Source: Neocallimastix lanati (nom. inval.) (taxonomy: Eukaryota; Neocallimastigomycota; Neocallimastigomycetes; Neocallimastigales; Neocallimastigaceae). From it: DNA of 64,000 nt. The notes under the pieces are model-generated. The model was not told the DNA's origin and searched no databases. It saw only the letters and a program-made list of their open reading frames with translations. Positions 44,141 through 64,000 of this stretch are shown piece by piece. The stretch is taken from assembly GCA_016946835.1 (NCBI GenBank), contig JACVTC010000001.1, positions 2,527,501-2,591,500 of the forward strand, read 5' to 3'. Positions within the stretch are counted from its first letter, which is position 1. Each line of letters begins with the position of its first letter. The position numbers were made by a program, and so were the translations under genes.

Positions 44141-44643
44141 TATATTGTATATTTTCTTCTATTTCCGTATATAATATTAAAATTTTTTAAAAGTTGATTA
44201 ATTTAAACTTTAATTTTATTGGTTATTTGTTTTAATTTGTATTAATTATAAAATTATATTTACAGATAGGAATATTGATTTTTTGTTTCACAATACAATA
44301 GTTCATAAAAAATAAAAAAAAATACACATAAATAAAAAAATATTTATATATATAAAATGGTCTAATTTCGGTTGATTTAGACTAAATGAAACATTAATTC
44401 ATAACATCATAAAACATAAAATGCTCATTATTGATGGTTGACTTTTATATAACTTTAGCTATGATTATATAATAATTTATATTAAAATAACTTCGTTTAA
44501 TAATATAATAAATAATTGCATTTTAAAAATTTTCATTTATTATTTATTATTTAATTATACATTAACATAAAATATAATAATGAACTATAAAATATATATA
44601 TTTATAAAAATATTAAAAACAGATAGTTTTTAATTGTTTTAAG

Positions 44644-44647
<4 letters not shown>

Positions 44648-44709
<62 letters not shown>
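44648..44709. repeat. 62-bp poly-A tract, longest homopolymer of the window
   Basis: Uninterrupted A run, followed directly by T. No gene end or retroelement is recognisable beside it. Confidence 0.9.
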
Positions 44710-44713
<4 letters not shown>

Positions 44714-47687
44714 TATAATATATTAAAAATTATTTAAATTAAATTTTATAAATAGATAAATAAATAAATAGATAGATAGATAAATATGAAATAAATAAAT
44801 GTATACATAGATATACAAATAAATAAATATTATGTTAATGAATAGTAATTAGTGAATAAATGAAAAACATAGTTATAAATAAATATTTATTTGTATGACT
44901 TTCTTAAATAGTTTAAAATCTATATAAAAATACCATTAAACTTTAAATATAATAAAATGTAATTTCTCCTTATTAATTTTCATTTTTAATTTTGATTATA
45001 GAATTTAGTTTGGTTAAATGTGCCGTTTTTACTTTAATATATTACATAATATATTTGAATATATTTATATAATATATTAAAACTTTGTTAAATTAATTTA
45101 ACAAATCCATAGACCATTAATTAAACCAGAGAAACTTGTAATATGTTTATAATATATTAAGCAATTGTTAAATATATATAATTTTTAAAGTTCATATATG
45201 AAGTAAAATATATCATCTGTTTCATATTTTATTTATTATTTATTAATTATTATTTATTTATAATTTATTTATCATTTATTATTATTTATTATTATTTATT
45301 ATTATTTATTATTTATTATTCATTTATTTATTATTTATTGTTCAATTATTTATTATTTTATTATTTATTATTTATTATTCAATTATTTATTATTTATTAT
45401 TTATTACTTATTATTTATTATTTATTATTTATTATTTATTATTTATTATTTATTATTTATTATTTATTATTTATTATTTATTATTTATTATTTATTATTT
45501 ATTATTTATTATTTATTATTTATTATTTATTATTTATTATTTATTATTTATTATTGTATTATATATATTTTTTTAAAGTTTTAATACTTTTCATAAAACT
45601 TAATTTTTATTTATTATTTAACAAAAAACTTTAAAAAAAGTTATTTTGTTCTATTTTAGTTTTTTCAATTATTAATTCTTTTTTCCTTTGTTCTTTCTTC
45701 TTTGCTTTTTTTTTTCTGAAAGAAGTACCACTAACTTCCTTGAATAATGAGATTTATCACATTTTAGATAATTAAAGTATAAAATATTATATTTTTTTTT
45801 TATGAAATTATAAAATTATATATAAGAAAATAATTTCAATTGATTAATTAATAATGTATTATTTAATTAATACTATTTGAGATAATATATAATAAAAATA
45901 ATAAGCCGTTTAAATTTTTTTTTTTTTTTATATTAATTATATATTTTTATTTAAATAGAAAGTTTTTATGGTAAGCGCCAAAATGAATTAGCTAAATTTA
46001 TAAAAATAGAAAAAAAATTTTTTGAGGATTAACAATATAAAATTAACTAATAAAAAAATAAAAAATAAAAAAAAGGGGATTTAACTATTATTTAATAAAT
46101 TTAATATGAAAATATAAATAAAATAATATATTTTTAATTTCACAAACATCTATTTTTTTTTCTTGATATGTATGGTGTATCGTTAAACATTAAAATAATT
46201 ATCATAATAAAAGAAGGCTTTAAAGTTGTAATAATAATTATTATTTATAATAAATTTATTTTAATTGTCATTTGAAAATATTAGATTGTATAATTTTTTA
46301 AGGTATTTAGCATAATTATTAATAATCTTACTTTTCATTGTGTTTTAAAATTTCAATTTTTCTATTCATATATGTAAAGATATTATTAATACATATTATA
46401 TAATGAGATGCTAGAAGAGATATCTATTTATTTAAACATAAATATTTAACTTAATATTTGTATATACAAATATATAAAAAATTGAATAAGATAGAAATGT
46501 GATTATTATTTTTAAATATAAAAAAAAAATAATTATCAATTTTATTTATTTATTTATTGATATAATCATTGATATTATTAATATTATTTTTCCTTATTTT
46601 TTATTTATATTGAACTTGTTATTTATTTTAATTAAATTATTATCACATTATCTTTAGACTTCCCTTCCATGCTTACTGTTGAGGTCCTCTGAAAAGAAAT
46701 ACTTTAATTTTTTAATTCTTTATATATATAAATATATATATATATATATTTTTTTTTTTTTAATTTTTAATTTTTAATTTTTAATTTTTATGTATGTTAT
46801 AAAACTTATTATACATTATTTTAAAATAGAATCATATATTACAATATAATCTATTGTAATTTCATTTAATTTCTTTTTTTTTTTTTTTTTTACCAAGTCC
46901 AAATAGTATTTAATTTGATAAAATATATCAAAATATACTATAATAATATATAGCAGAGATAAAAATAATAACACATTTATTCATATTTTGTGTAATGGTT
47001 AATTAATTTTAATTAAGCATTTTTAATATTGGTTATCAATTAAGGTTTTAATATTGCCTAATAAATAAATAATTATATTAATTATTATTTAATATAAATT
47101 ATATGTTAAACTAATTTTATATATTATTATTTTGATTTATAATTAATAGTTAGATTATTATGATTTAATTATTTAAAAAAAAAGATCATATTTTATATAT
47201 TTTATATTATCGTTAAAAACTATTGAATAGAATTTAAAATATTATAATATATTTAATTTAATTGATTCTATATATTATTATATATTATTAGATATTTCAT
47301 ATTAAATTATTATTTTCATTATTAAAATTACTTCTTATTTTCATAGTTTATAGCTTTTTTTTTTTAAAGAAAAATAAAAAATAAAATAAAAAGATTATGG
47401 ATTAATGAATATAAAACTAATAAAAAACTTCATTTTTTTTATTATAAATTTTTATCTTTTTTTTTATTGTAAAATATTTTTAATCTATATAATATTAATT
47501 ATATAATAAAATTTTCAATCAATTTATTTTAAAGAATTCTTCGAACTCATAAAAATATAATTAAATTTTATAGAAACCATTATTAAAAATTATTTAATTG
47601 TAAATCACTGAATATAAAAGATATTATTGATATCATATGTTAAAAAATTATAGAATATAATATTGTAATTTAAATATTTATATAATA
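44710..47687. other. Gene-free AT-rich DNA
   Basis: Contains the ATTATTT satellite listed separately and some pyrimidine-rich sequence (45650-45720). The last ~1.5 kb is upstream of the membrane protein gene. No gene supported. Confidence 0.6.
45230..45556. repeat. (ATTATTT)n satellite, 7-bp unit
   Basis: Irregular at the left, then a regular ATTATTT array from about 45410 to 45555. It makes a spurious Ile/Tyr/Leu open frame. Confidence 0.9.
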
Positions 47688-48928
47688 ATGAGTTATTATT
47701 CAGAAACTACTAAATCGAAATTACCAGTAACAACTACTTCTTCAACAATTGAAACGCAAATACAAGGTATTCTACCTTCAAAAGGAAATAATAATAGTTA
47801 TAATAATGACCAAGCAATCAATAATAATATTAGTTATGCAACAAGTCAAAATAAAAATGATAATGCGAATGATTATGTAGTTAACTCAGCGGTATCAAAT
47901 AATATTAATAGTAATAATAATAATAATAATAATAATTCAAATAGCTATGATATGGAAGAAGCATATATATGTAAGTTTAATTAATTATTAATATAAACAT
48001 ATTATACATTAATAATTGTATTTTTCTTTTCTAATTTTTTTTTTTTTATTTAAAATTTTTAAATAAACATAATATAAAAGATGACGAAACAGAGGTAGCG
48101 GAAACCTATGAATCAGTAGATACATCATATAATAGTAATGAAAGCGTACTTATTGATAATCACACACAAATAATAATGGTTGTTTTTACAATTATTATAT
48201 TATTTATTTTTTCATTAACCCTTATAAAATTAAAAAATCGATCCAATGATAATAAACCTATTCAAGAAAAAAGTATTTATGACCAGAATAAACCTTTACC
48301 TCTTATTTCACCTAGTCTTTTAAAAAAACATAATCAAACATATCAACAAATACCTTCATTACAAATACAAAATTCTACAGTAATAAATATGGATTATAAT
48401 AATAGTTACATGATACCAAATCAAAACCAAAATATAAAAGAGTATGATATTCAGCAGCAACAACAACAACAACAATACGACTATAATGATAGAATTAGTT
48501 TTCTAGCATTAGGTGACTCAGCAATTGAACCAAGACAAAAATCGCTTGCATTAAAAGAAGATATTATAAAACAATCTAAAGATAATATACCAATACCTTT
48601 AATTCATTTAAATAAAACAGAAGGAACAAAAGGAAGGGATGAAGTTAATAAGGATGATGAGGATGATATAAATTTAAAAGCTGTAGAACCTTTACCAGGT
48701 ACGGTTATACCCAGTAAAAAGTCATCACAAAAATTTTCAAATAATCGTCTTCTTCAAGAGTCTCATGATTTTCTTAAGAAAATGTCAAAAGGAGTAAAGA
48801 ATCATTTAAAACAAAATTCAATTATTTCAACTTCATCAAAATCAAACACTAGTACTTCTTTTAATAGTGATGCTAATAATATTAATAATAGTAATAATCA
48901 TAGAATTTTATCTTCATTGAAAGAATAA
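47688..48928 (+). CDS. Single-pass membrane protein with Ser/Asn-rich ectodomain
   Basis: Two exons, 47688-47970 and 48081-48928 (GT-AG, Tyr codon split T/AT), giving 376 residues. The first ~125 residues are hydrophilic, rich in Ser, Thr and Asn, with a poly-Asn run. There is no N-terminal signal peptide. One membrane segment follows at about 126-146 (IIMVVFTIIILFIFSLTLIK), followed by basic residues LKNR, so the C-terminal ~230 residues should be cytoplasmic. That part has NKPLPLISPSLLKK, a run of eight Gln, DRISFLALGDSAIEP, an acidic patch (NKDDEDDINLKA) and a Lys/Ser-rich end. The plan resembles fungal wall-stress sensors or Skg6-like proteins, but no signature confirms that. Function unknown. 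Confidence 0.75.
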
Positions 48929-49515
48929 ACTATTTTAAAATAATCAGTTTATTAATGAAAATGAAAATATATATACATAAAGAAATACATGAATAAATAA
49001 ATAAATAAAACTATATATTCATAAATATTTGTAATTATTAAAAAATATTAATAGTATACATAAATATAAAACATAAATTGTAAATAATGTTTTACTAATC
49101 TTTTCAATCTTCATAATAATTATTTATTATATTTAATATAATATATATTATTATTATTTGTAAATTATTTATTTGTAAACTATTTATTACTAAAAAAAAA
49201 AAAAAAAAAAAAAAAAGTAATATTAGAAATGTAAATTAAATACATATTGACCTTTATTTTTTTATTTATTAAAAACTAATTAAATTTATGACAAGAAAAT
49301 AAAAATAAATATATAATAATAATATATAAATAAACATAATAAGAAAAAAATAATTAAAAAAAAAAATAATAATAATTAAAAAAAAATAAATTTAATTAAT
49401 AATGTAAAAATTACCTACCGCTTATTTAATGAATATTAAAAATTTATAAAAAATTAATAATATATATTAAAACTAATAAATTTCATATACGCTGATAAAT
49501 ATATATAACAAAACA

Positions 49516-49554
<39 letters not shown>

Positions 49555-52496
49555 TTATAAAATATGAAAAATAATAATAATAATGATAGTAATAATACTA
49601 ATAAAAATAAAAATTAGTATATAAAACAAAGACTTATATTAATATAAAAAAATAAATAATGTTATACTAAATAAAAATAAAAAAATTTTTTTTTTTTTTT
49701 TATCTTAATAAATAATTTATACTTGAAATGGAGAAGGGATTGCATGCATATATAACTGATTTATAAATTAGTTTAATGCAATTATAAATAAATGAGGATT
49801 ATTAAATATAAAAAATTAATAAATAAATAAATATATAATTAAATAATTAAATAATTAAAAAAAAAACAACCTTATAATAATATTTTTTATTTAATTTTGT
49901 TTTATTTCTATTTTTTTTTTTTTTATTAAGAAAGTTATAATAATAATATTGATGAAAATCCACACAAAGAATAAAGATGAAATAATTTAATATAAAATAA
50001 GACTCAAATTAAAAATTTTTTGAGCTAAATACTCTAGCATATTTTTTGATAAAAAAAAAATGTCAATATTTTATGATAAATTTTTAACTTAAAAAATTCT
50101 ATAAAATTTAATATCATATAAAGATACAAAGATAGGAGAAATTCACTTAGCTAATTGGCAATTGAATTTTGAAAATAATTAAAAAAAAAAATTAAGAGTT
50201 CTTTGCTAAATCATTAATGAATTATAATTTATTAACTTCCTTTTTAAAAAATTCTATAAAATTTAATATCATATAAAGATACAAAGATAGGAGAAATTCA
50301 CTTAGCTAATAGGCAATTGAATTTTGAAAATAATTAAAAAAAAAAAAAATTAAGAGTTCTTTGCTAAATCATTAATGAATTATAATTTATTAACTTCCTT
50401 TTTAACTAAAATAAATAAGTATCATTATTGAGGTAAAAAACAAAATAATATTAAAAATTAAAAATAAAAAGAATCTTCAAATTTTTTAATCTTTTATGAA
50501 AATACTTAGAAAATTCTAATTCTAAATATGTATAAATATATTGCTTCAGACTCTTTGGTGTGGTGTTTTTGATTATGTATTTTTTGTTATTAAATGTTAT
50601 ATTACTTTAAATAAATATATATATTATCATTATATAGGTTCAAAAGATTATTAATTTTTATTTAAATAATCAACAAAAAAAAAATAAACCTAGATAATAT
50701 AATATATTAGAAAAAAAAAAAAAAAAAAAATAAAAATAAAAATAAAAAAATATATATATATATATAAATATATATATATATAAAATATATTATTTAATCT
50801 AATGTATTTAACAAAATGAAGAGACAAAGCTGAAATATAGTATTTTGATATTTTAATATGTTACATGGTAAATCAATTTGAAAAAAAGAAAAAAGATATT
50901 GTCAAATGTGTGAATATTCTTCTTCCGGCACTAGTCAAGGAAATTTAAAATAACCTTATTAAGCATATTACATGATGATATTAAAAAAATTTTTTTTTTC
51001 ATAAAAATCTAATAATAATAATTCAAAATAAGTTTAAATAAAACTTTTTTTTTTTTATGAATAAACAATCGATATCTTAAATTTTTTTGATTAATAATAA
51101 AAGTATAAAAATATATTATAATGATTCCTTTATAAGTATTTTTTTTTTATCTTCATTTTATATATATTAAATTTTATTTAATATATACTTGAACATAATA
51201 TATATTCAATTTATAATCAAATAAAATTTTTAGTAATCATTTATTATATATATTTATTATATATGAATTATAATAAATGAATGTTAAAATATAAGATAAT
51301 AATTGATTAAGTGAGAAAAAGAAACAGATAAAAAAAATATTTTTTTTTTAAAAAAAGAAAATAAGAAAAAAAAATTTCATGAAATATTTAAAAATACAAA
51401 TCAGACACACTCACACATATATATATATACTTTTTTTTTTATTTAAAATTTAAATTATTTTACCAATTTTGGATAATATATTTATATATTTATATTTATT
51501 GAATAATAATATAAAAGATTATAAATCATTTATGTATATTATCAGGGATATTATATTTAAAATTTTATTTTTATTGCAAAAGAACTATTTCAATATTTTG
51601 TCTTGTTTATTGTATATAATTATCAAAATTAAATTGTCATAGTAACTTGTTATGTAAATCATGTGATAAATAAGAATCATAATAGCTTTTTAGAGTTTTT
51701 TTGGATATATGTATATTATCTGTCATTTATGGGAGGAAAAAAATTTTTTTAAATATTTAATGCATTACTAACATAACAAATAACTAATAATAATAATATA
51801 TTATCATACCTAATTGTATATAAATTTATAATCTTATTCATCAGATTTTTGAAATAAAGTAAAATTCTTTCTTATTATTGACTAATAAAAAATTAAAATT
51901 TTTAACTCATTAAATAATGATATGGTTACTTTTACAATTTATAAACTTTATTTAAATATTAAATATATCAATTAATTAATAAATAAATAAATAAAATAAA
52001 AAAATAAAAAAAAAATTTTTTTCATGATTTTTTAACCTTTTTTTAATACATTTTATTTAAAACCATTTAGATTTCTTCAAAATCGAATAATTCATAATTT
52101 ATTCTATAAATTATATATAATTATGATATTTAATAATATTTTTAAAAAAAACTTTAATAGATATATCATTCATCAAAAAAAGAAAAAAAAAAATTTTTTT
52201 TTATTTTTTTCTTATACTATAAAATTTCATTTATGAAAATATTAAAAATATTTAATTTAAAAAATCTTAAAATATATTTTTTATATTGATTTTATTCATT
52301 TAGTTTAAGATTTATTAATTTTGATTATATTATAATTATACTAATTATATATTAGTTCTTAATATATTATTTAATTATAAAATCATTAATCCATTCATAT
52401 TTAATAAACTGTCAATTTTTGAGAATATTAATTTTTTTTTATTATTATTATTATTATAATTATTTAATTCTTCTATTTTTCTGTTTTTCATTTTAT

Positions 52497-52530
<34 letters not shown>

Positions 52531-52854
52531 CAAGAAAAATAAGTTCAAGCAAAAAAAAAAAATTAACAAAAAAGAAAAAAAAAAAAAAAAAAGAATTAAA
52601 AATAATTAAATATTTTAAATCAAATAATATATATATAAATATTATATTAAAAGTAATTTTTATATTATAATTAATATTTTATAATTTATTAAAATCTTAG
52701 ATAATAAATTATTAAATTGGATTAAATGAAAAAAAATTAAATTGATAAATAATAACAATAATAATAATAATAAAATAATTTTTAATAACAAATTAGAAAT
52801 AAAATAATTGTTAAAGATAAACAGAAAAATTGATAAAAAATTAAAAACAATAAT
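48929..52854. other. Gene-free AT-rich DNA between the membrane protein and C2-EML genes
   Basis: Holds a tandem duplication (50091-50404), poly-A runs (49193-49216, 50710-50730, 52506-52530), poly-T runs and (TA)n. A slightly GC-richer phrase occurs at 50900-50960. No gene is supported. Confidence 0.6.
50091..50404. repeat. Tandem duplication, about 155 bp x 2
   Basis: The copies start near 50091 and 50246. They share GATACAAAGATAGGAGAAAT, CACTTAGCTAAT.GGCAATTG and GAGTTCTTTGCTAAATCATT. I see one base change (TTGG/TAGG) and a longer A-run in the second copy, so it is recent. Confidence 0.9.
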
Positions 52855-58775
<5,921 letters not shown>

Positions 58776-59256
58776 ATTTCTTTTCGTTTAAAATAAAAGT
58801 AGTAAAAAAAAAAAAAAAAAAATGCAATAAAACAGTTAAAATAATAATATCATTTTATATATAAATTAAAATATGCATTTAAATATGTATTAATATAACT
58901 AATTAAATAATTAATAACTACATAAATAACAATTTTAAGAAGAAATTTTTTTTTTTTAAAAATTTAATATTAATAAATAATTAGATTGAATTATTGAATT
59001 AATTAAAGTTATTGATGATTAAAGTATTTCAATTATTATTATTATTTCTTTTTTATTTTTTATTTTTTTTTTTTTATTTCCTTATGAAAATTAAAATAAT
59101 CATAGTTAATAAAAACAAAACAAAAAAAAAAATAAATAAATAAAAAAACAAGAAAAAAAAACAAAAAATATATATATATAATATATAAATAATATAAATA
59201 ATATAATAAATTAAAATTAAAATAAAAATAAATAATAAATAATAAAGTATTATGAT
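58776..59256. other. 3' flank of the C2-EML gene
   Basis: AT-rich with A and T runs. No gene. The young LTR element is inserted about 480 bp after the stop codon. Confidence 0.6.
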
Positions 59257-59452
59257 TGTTAAGAGTTATGAATTTATGGTTTATAATTATGTCAATTTTA
59301 TTAATATATTTTATGATAAAGAGTTACTAGCATTTAATTATTCTAAATTAAATGCTTTTATATTAATACATTGTGGCTTATACATTATTTATATTACAAT
59401 ATGTTTCAATACATTTTAAGCTTATATTTCATACATTTCACATATTCTAACA
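59257..59452 (-). repeat. 3' LTR of the young element
   Basis: 196 bp, TG...CA ends. It matches 61066-61261 at every base I compared. Adjacent polypurine tract on its right. Confidence 0.9.
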
Positions 59453-61041
59453 TTCCCCCTTAAACCTAGTTATTCAATAATGAATAAATTGGTTTACTGG
59501 TGAATATGTGTAAATAAAATTATCCTATTTTACACTATTAACTTGATATTATTAAACTGTTATATATATATTTCTATCCTAAATTAACCTCTAATTTTAC
59601 ATGAATAAAATATTTTTTATGTTATATTAATTATTTAATTTAATTTAAATATTGCTAAAATAATTTCTTAAATATATTTATAATCTAATAATTTCCCCCT
59701 AAAACTAAGTATTTAATATTTTTACACCTTTAATAAATATTAGATGAATCTATGTCATCTTTAATATAAAATAATTATATGATTTAAATATACCATTTAT
59801 ATATGATGGAAACCTTTCTCTTGAAGGGTGATATTATACCATCTCAATTTGTGTGAATACCTCTTATATATTAGGTTTTACATCACTTTCAATTATAATC
59901 CGCTTTATAGATTAGCGTTAACTTTTATATATTTTCGCTTTGTAGTTTTAGCGATAACTATTAAAATAAATTGTTAATTATATATTGGTGTATTTGATAA
60001 ATCATAATCTTGGGGTATTAAAATTGATTGTATTTATAATTAATTATATTATTCTAGTTATTTAAACTTATTAGTAATAATATAAATTGTTTCGTAATTG
60101 ATTAATATTCACTATTTCAGTTAATTCTTTCTTAAAGGTTAATTTTATTAATTTTCGCTATTAGGCTATTTTATTCATTTCAAGATAAATATTATTTTCA
60201 AATAATTAGCTCAAAGAATCAGTTAAGTGACTTTTCTTTAATATTTTATAATTTGTATTTTATTTTGCCTACTTTCCCCCTAAAATCCAAATTTCTAAAA
60301 AGGATTTTATATATTTGAATTTTCTTTCATCACGAAGGTTTGTATTATGATTATATTAAGTAATTTTTTTTTTATTTAAACCTATTTCACGCTATGTTTA
60401 ATAATATTATTATTATTAGAATGTACCCTAGGAATTACCATTCTATTATATTTCCCTTGAATATTTGGGATATTATATATTATTTTATATGAGGTCTCTG
60501 ACATATAGACTCCTCCATTATTGTAGTTTATATTTATATATACGGGTTTAATATTTATAAATACGCGTTAAAATAACTATACTTTAAATAATATGTTTTG
60601 TATATTCATGGGGCGGAAATAGTCCATCGCATAGTAGATTCCTTCATGTATAGATATTATATTACCAATAGTCAAAAGCTTATTTGTTAAAATATCAAAT
60701 TATAATTTCAATTAAGAATCTCTAGTATGAAGATATATAATTTTTCTTTTATATACGTTTATACGTGTTTTTTCTTTTTAAATAAATATTTTTATTTTTT
60801 TTTTTGAATTTTACTTATCCTGAAATAACTTCTTTTATCAACAGTTTTATATTTTACGCGTTTCTTCAATTTTTCTGTCTTGATCATTTTGATCAGTTAT
60901 CAGTTTTATTAGTCATCTTAAAAATTGACATAATGAGCAACCTTTATCATAATTTAAAATTCAATTATATATATATATATATATATATTTTTTGACATAA
61001 TATTGTTTCCGGCAAAAGATTCTTTTGTTATGAATTTTTTT

Positions 61042-61065
61042 AAGAGTCAGATGAGACTCTTAATC
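61042..61065 (-). other. Primer-binding site and hairpin of the young element
   Basis: Plus-strand ATGAGACTCTTAATC (61051-61065) equals the tRNA-Lys(CUU) anticodon arm and abuts the LTR. AAGAGTC (61042-61048) and GACTCTT (61055-61061) also pair as a stem-loop, which could compete with primer annealing. Confidence 0.65.
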
Positions 61066-61261
61066 TGTTAAGAGTTATGAATTTATGGTTTATAATTATG
61101 TCAATTTTATTAATATATTTTATGATAAAGAGTTACTAGCATTTAATTATTCTAAATTAAATGCTTTTATATTAATACATTGTGGCTTATACATTATTTA
61201 TATTACAATATGTTTCAATACATTTTAAGCTTATATTTCATACATTTCACATATTCTAACA
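61066..61261 (-). repeat. 5' LTR of the young element
   Basis: 196 bp copy of 59257-59452, followed on the plus strand by the ATGAT target duplication. Confidence 0.9.
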
Positions 61262-61396
61262 ATGATGATTATATAAATTTTTTATAATGAAATAAAATAT
61301 TAATAAAAAAAATTTTTTTTTTAATTTTTTCAATTTTTATTTCTTTTTTTTTTTTTTTTTATTTGTTTTTATTTTTATCTATTTTATTTTTTGTGA

Positions 61397-61614
61397 TGAT
61401 TGCCGAATTCCTTACTAATATTAATGTTATGCTTTACACTATGATCAGTTCGTATGCCATTAGACCTACCGCTGCCAGGAAAGTCGACATTGAAACCGTA
61501 AGGTAATAAAGAAATTCGGATTCGGTTTCTAATGATAATTTTTATCCACATGGAGTTATCATCGATGAATGAGAAGAGTTAGAGAACTATTTCGTCCTGG
61601 AAAACTCATAAAGT
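61397..61614 (+). pseudogene. GC-richer coding-like fragment
   Basis: Stands out by base composition from the AT-only DNA around it. One plus-strand frame reads MIAEFLTNINVMLYTMISSY, AIRPTAARKVDIETVR, then TAA-TAA, NSDSVSNDNFYPHGVIIDE, TGA, EELENYFVLENS and a stop. Family unknown. The two blocks suggest a broken exon or a transposon piece between poly-T and poly-A tracts. Confidence 0.4.
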
Positions 61615-61706
61615 AGTTTTTTTAAAATTAATATAAAAAAAAAAAAAAAAAAAAAAAAAATTATTCACATATATTTATATTATTAAATAAAAAGTTTATT
61701 CTTAGT

Positions 61707-61742
<36 letters not shown>

Positions 61743-61882
61743 ATTTCCTTTATTTTTAATTTTTTATTTTTAAAATATTAATAGATTTATTTAAATTATT
61801 TATTATATGATTTTTTTTTTTTTTTTTATGATTTTATATAATAATTAATATTATGTTTGTTTTCTTGTTTTATAATTAAATT

Positions 61883-63168
<1,286 letters not shown>

Positions 63169-63197
63169 TTTTTTTCTTTTTTTCTTTTTTTTTTTTT

Positions 63198-63233
<36 letters not shown>

Positions 63234-64000
63234 TATTTATTTAATTTAAAATTAATTGATTAAATATATTATTAATATAAAATAAAAACGAAACGAAATG
63301 AAATGAAAAAAAATATGAAGAAATATATAATATAAAAAGATAATAATAATAATAAATATCTATAATTTATGTTACAACTATTATTTATTATTATTTCTAT
63401 GTATATTTTTAAAAAAAAAAAAAAAGCTACCAAACTTTATTTTGTCAATTTAATGAAGATATTAATAAACTTAATATATATTTAAATTTTGTGATATAAA
63501 TTTAAAAAAAAATTTTTTATATTTATTGAACCAAAGATTTTTAAAAAGAAAAAATATACATATATTATTTATTATTTATAATAATAATTAATATATATAA
63601 TAATTTTTTAAATTTTAATTTTTTTTAAAAAAAAATTAAAATTTACAACTATGTAAAGAAAATTTTTTAAAATTTTAATTAAACTTTAAAAATTATTATT
63701 GATCCAATAAATCTTTGCTGAATTTTTTATATTTTAAAATAATAGTTTGCTAGCATAAAAAAAAATAATAATATAATAAAATAAAAAAAGAATTTTTTTA
63801 ATATAATTCTACTAAAATGATATATATATATATAGAAACTAAAGATTATATTTATATGAAAATATAAGAGAGTTATATTCATAACTAATGATTTATAAAT
63901 CTTTTTTAAGATTTCCTTTATTACCTATTTTTTTTTTTTTTAATTTTAAAATAAAAATATGTAATACTTTTGTTTTCTTTGAAAAAAAAAAAAAAAAAAA
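63169..64000. other. AT-rich DNA upstream of the MORN gene
   Basis: A poly-T run and a (TTA)n stretch (63187-63240) sit directly at the start codon, in the 5' untranslated or promoter region. The rest is AT-rich without a gene, ending in poly-A at the window edge. Confidence 0.6.

Larger units (their letters stand above)
59257..61261 (-). mobile_element. Young non-autonomous LTR retrotransposon (2005 bp, TRIM/LARD-like)
   Basis: Two 196-bp LTRs (59257-59452 and 61066-61261) that read as identical begin TGTT and end AACA. ATGAT flanks the element on both sides (59252-59256 and 61262-61266), a clean 5-bp target duplication. On the minus strand the order is LTR, primer-binding site (61051-61065), 1.6 kb without ORF, polypurine tract (AAGGGGGAA, complement of 59453-59461), LTR. 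The inside is colinear with 783-1660 of the decayed copia element, so an autonomous copia element supplied the framework. With no gag or pol it must borrow proteins from elsewhere. LTR identity implies recent insertion. Confidence 0.9.

Overview
The window looks like nuclear DNA of a very AT-rich eukaryote. It is dominated by homopolymer and (AAT)n/(TTA)n runs, its genes have GT-AG introns, and its proteins carry long poly-Asn runs. Copia-type LTR elements, a fungal-type SLC66A2/Any1 PQ-loop gene, an EML microtubule protein and MORN repeats fit an anaerobic gut fungus (Neocallimastigomycota) best. A Dictyostelium-like amoeba shares the base composition and cannot be excluded from sequence alone. 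The real genes use TGG for Trp and the standard code.

Layout. 1-15 kb is a transposon graveyard: a decayed minus-strand copia element (about 587-3851), a plus-strand copia reverse-transcriptase remnant (about 4200-5340), decayed coding-like sequence (6480-8440), and two medium-GC repeat families with other copies in inverted orientation. 16-19 kb holds a five-exon PQ-loop membrane protein gene. 20.7-22.9 kb holds a rearranged repeat copy and an internally deleted copia element with both LTRs. 25-32.6 kb holds a six-exon gene for a divergent kinesin-like protein whose nucleotide-binding motifs look lost, with a very long Asn-rich tail. 33-39.5 kb (minus) is an intronless 2151-residue coiled-coil repeat protein, convergent with the kinesin gene. 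39.5-47.7 kb is gene-poor, with satellites and one or two decayed genes. 47.7-48.9 kb is a two-exon single-pass membrane protein. 52.9-58.8 kb is a 14-exon gene for a C2 domain fused to an EML-type HELP/WD40 protein. 59.26-61.26 kb is a young 2.0-kb LTR element with no ORF, with LTRs that read as identical and a 5-bp target duplication. 61.9-63.2 kb (minus) is a five-exon MORN-repeat protein.

Function. Two of the six genes (kinesin-like and C2-EML) point to microtubules. The PQ-loop and MORN proteins point to membranes, and nothing shows that the genes are co-regulated. The most notable observations are the apparently ATP-dead kinesin-like motor, the C2-EML fusion, and three LTR elements whose primer-binding sites match the anticodon arm of tRNA-Lys(CUU). 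That match suggests half-tRNA priming like that of Drosophila copia, but with a different tRNA. Exon models were built by hand from splice sites and reading-frame continuity. Every multi-exon model sums to a whole number of codons.
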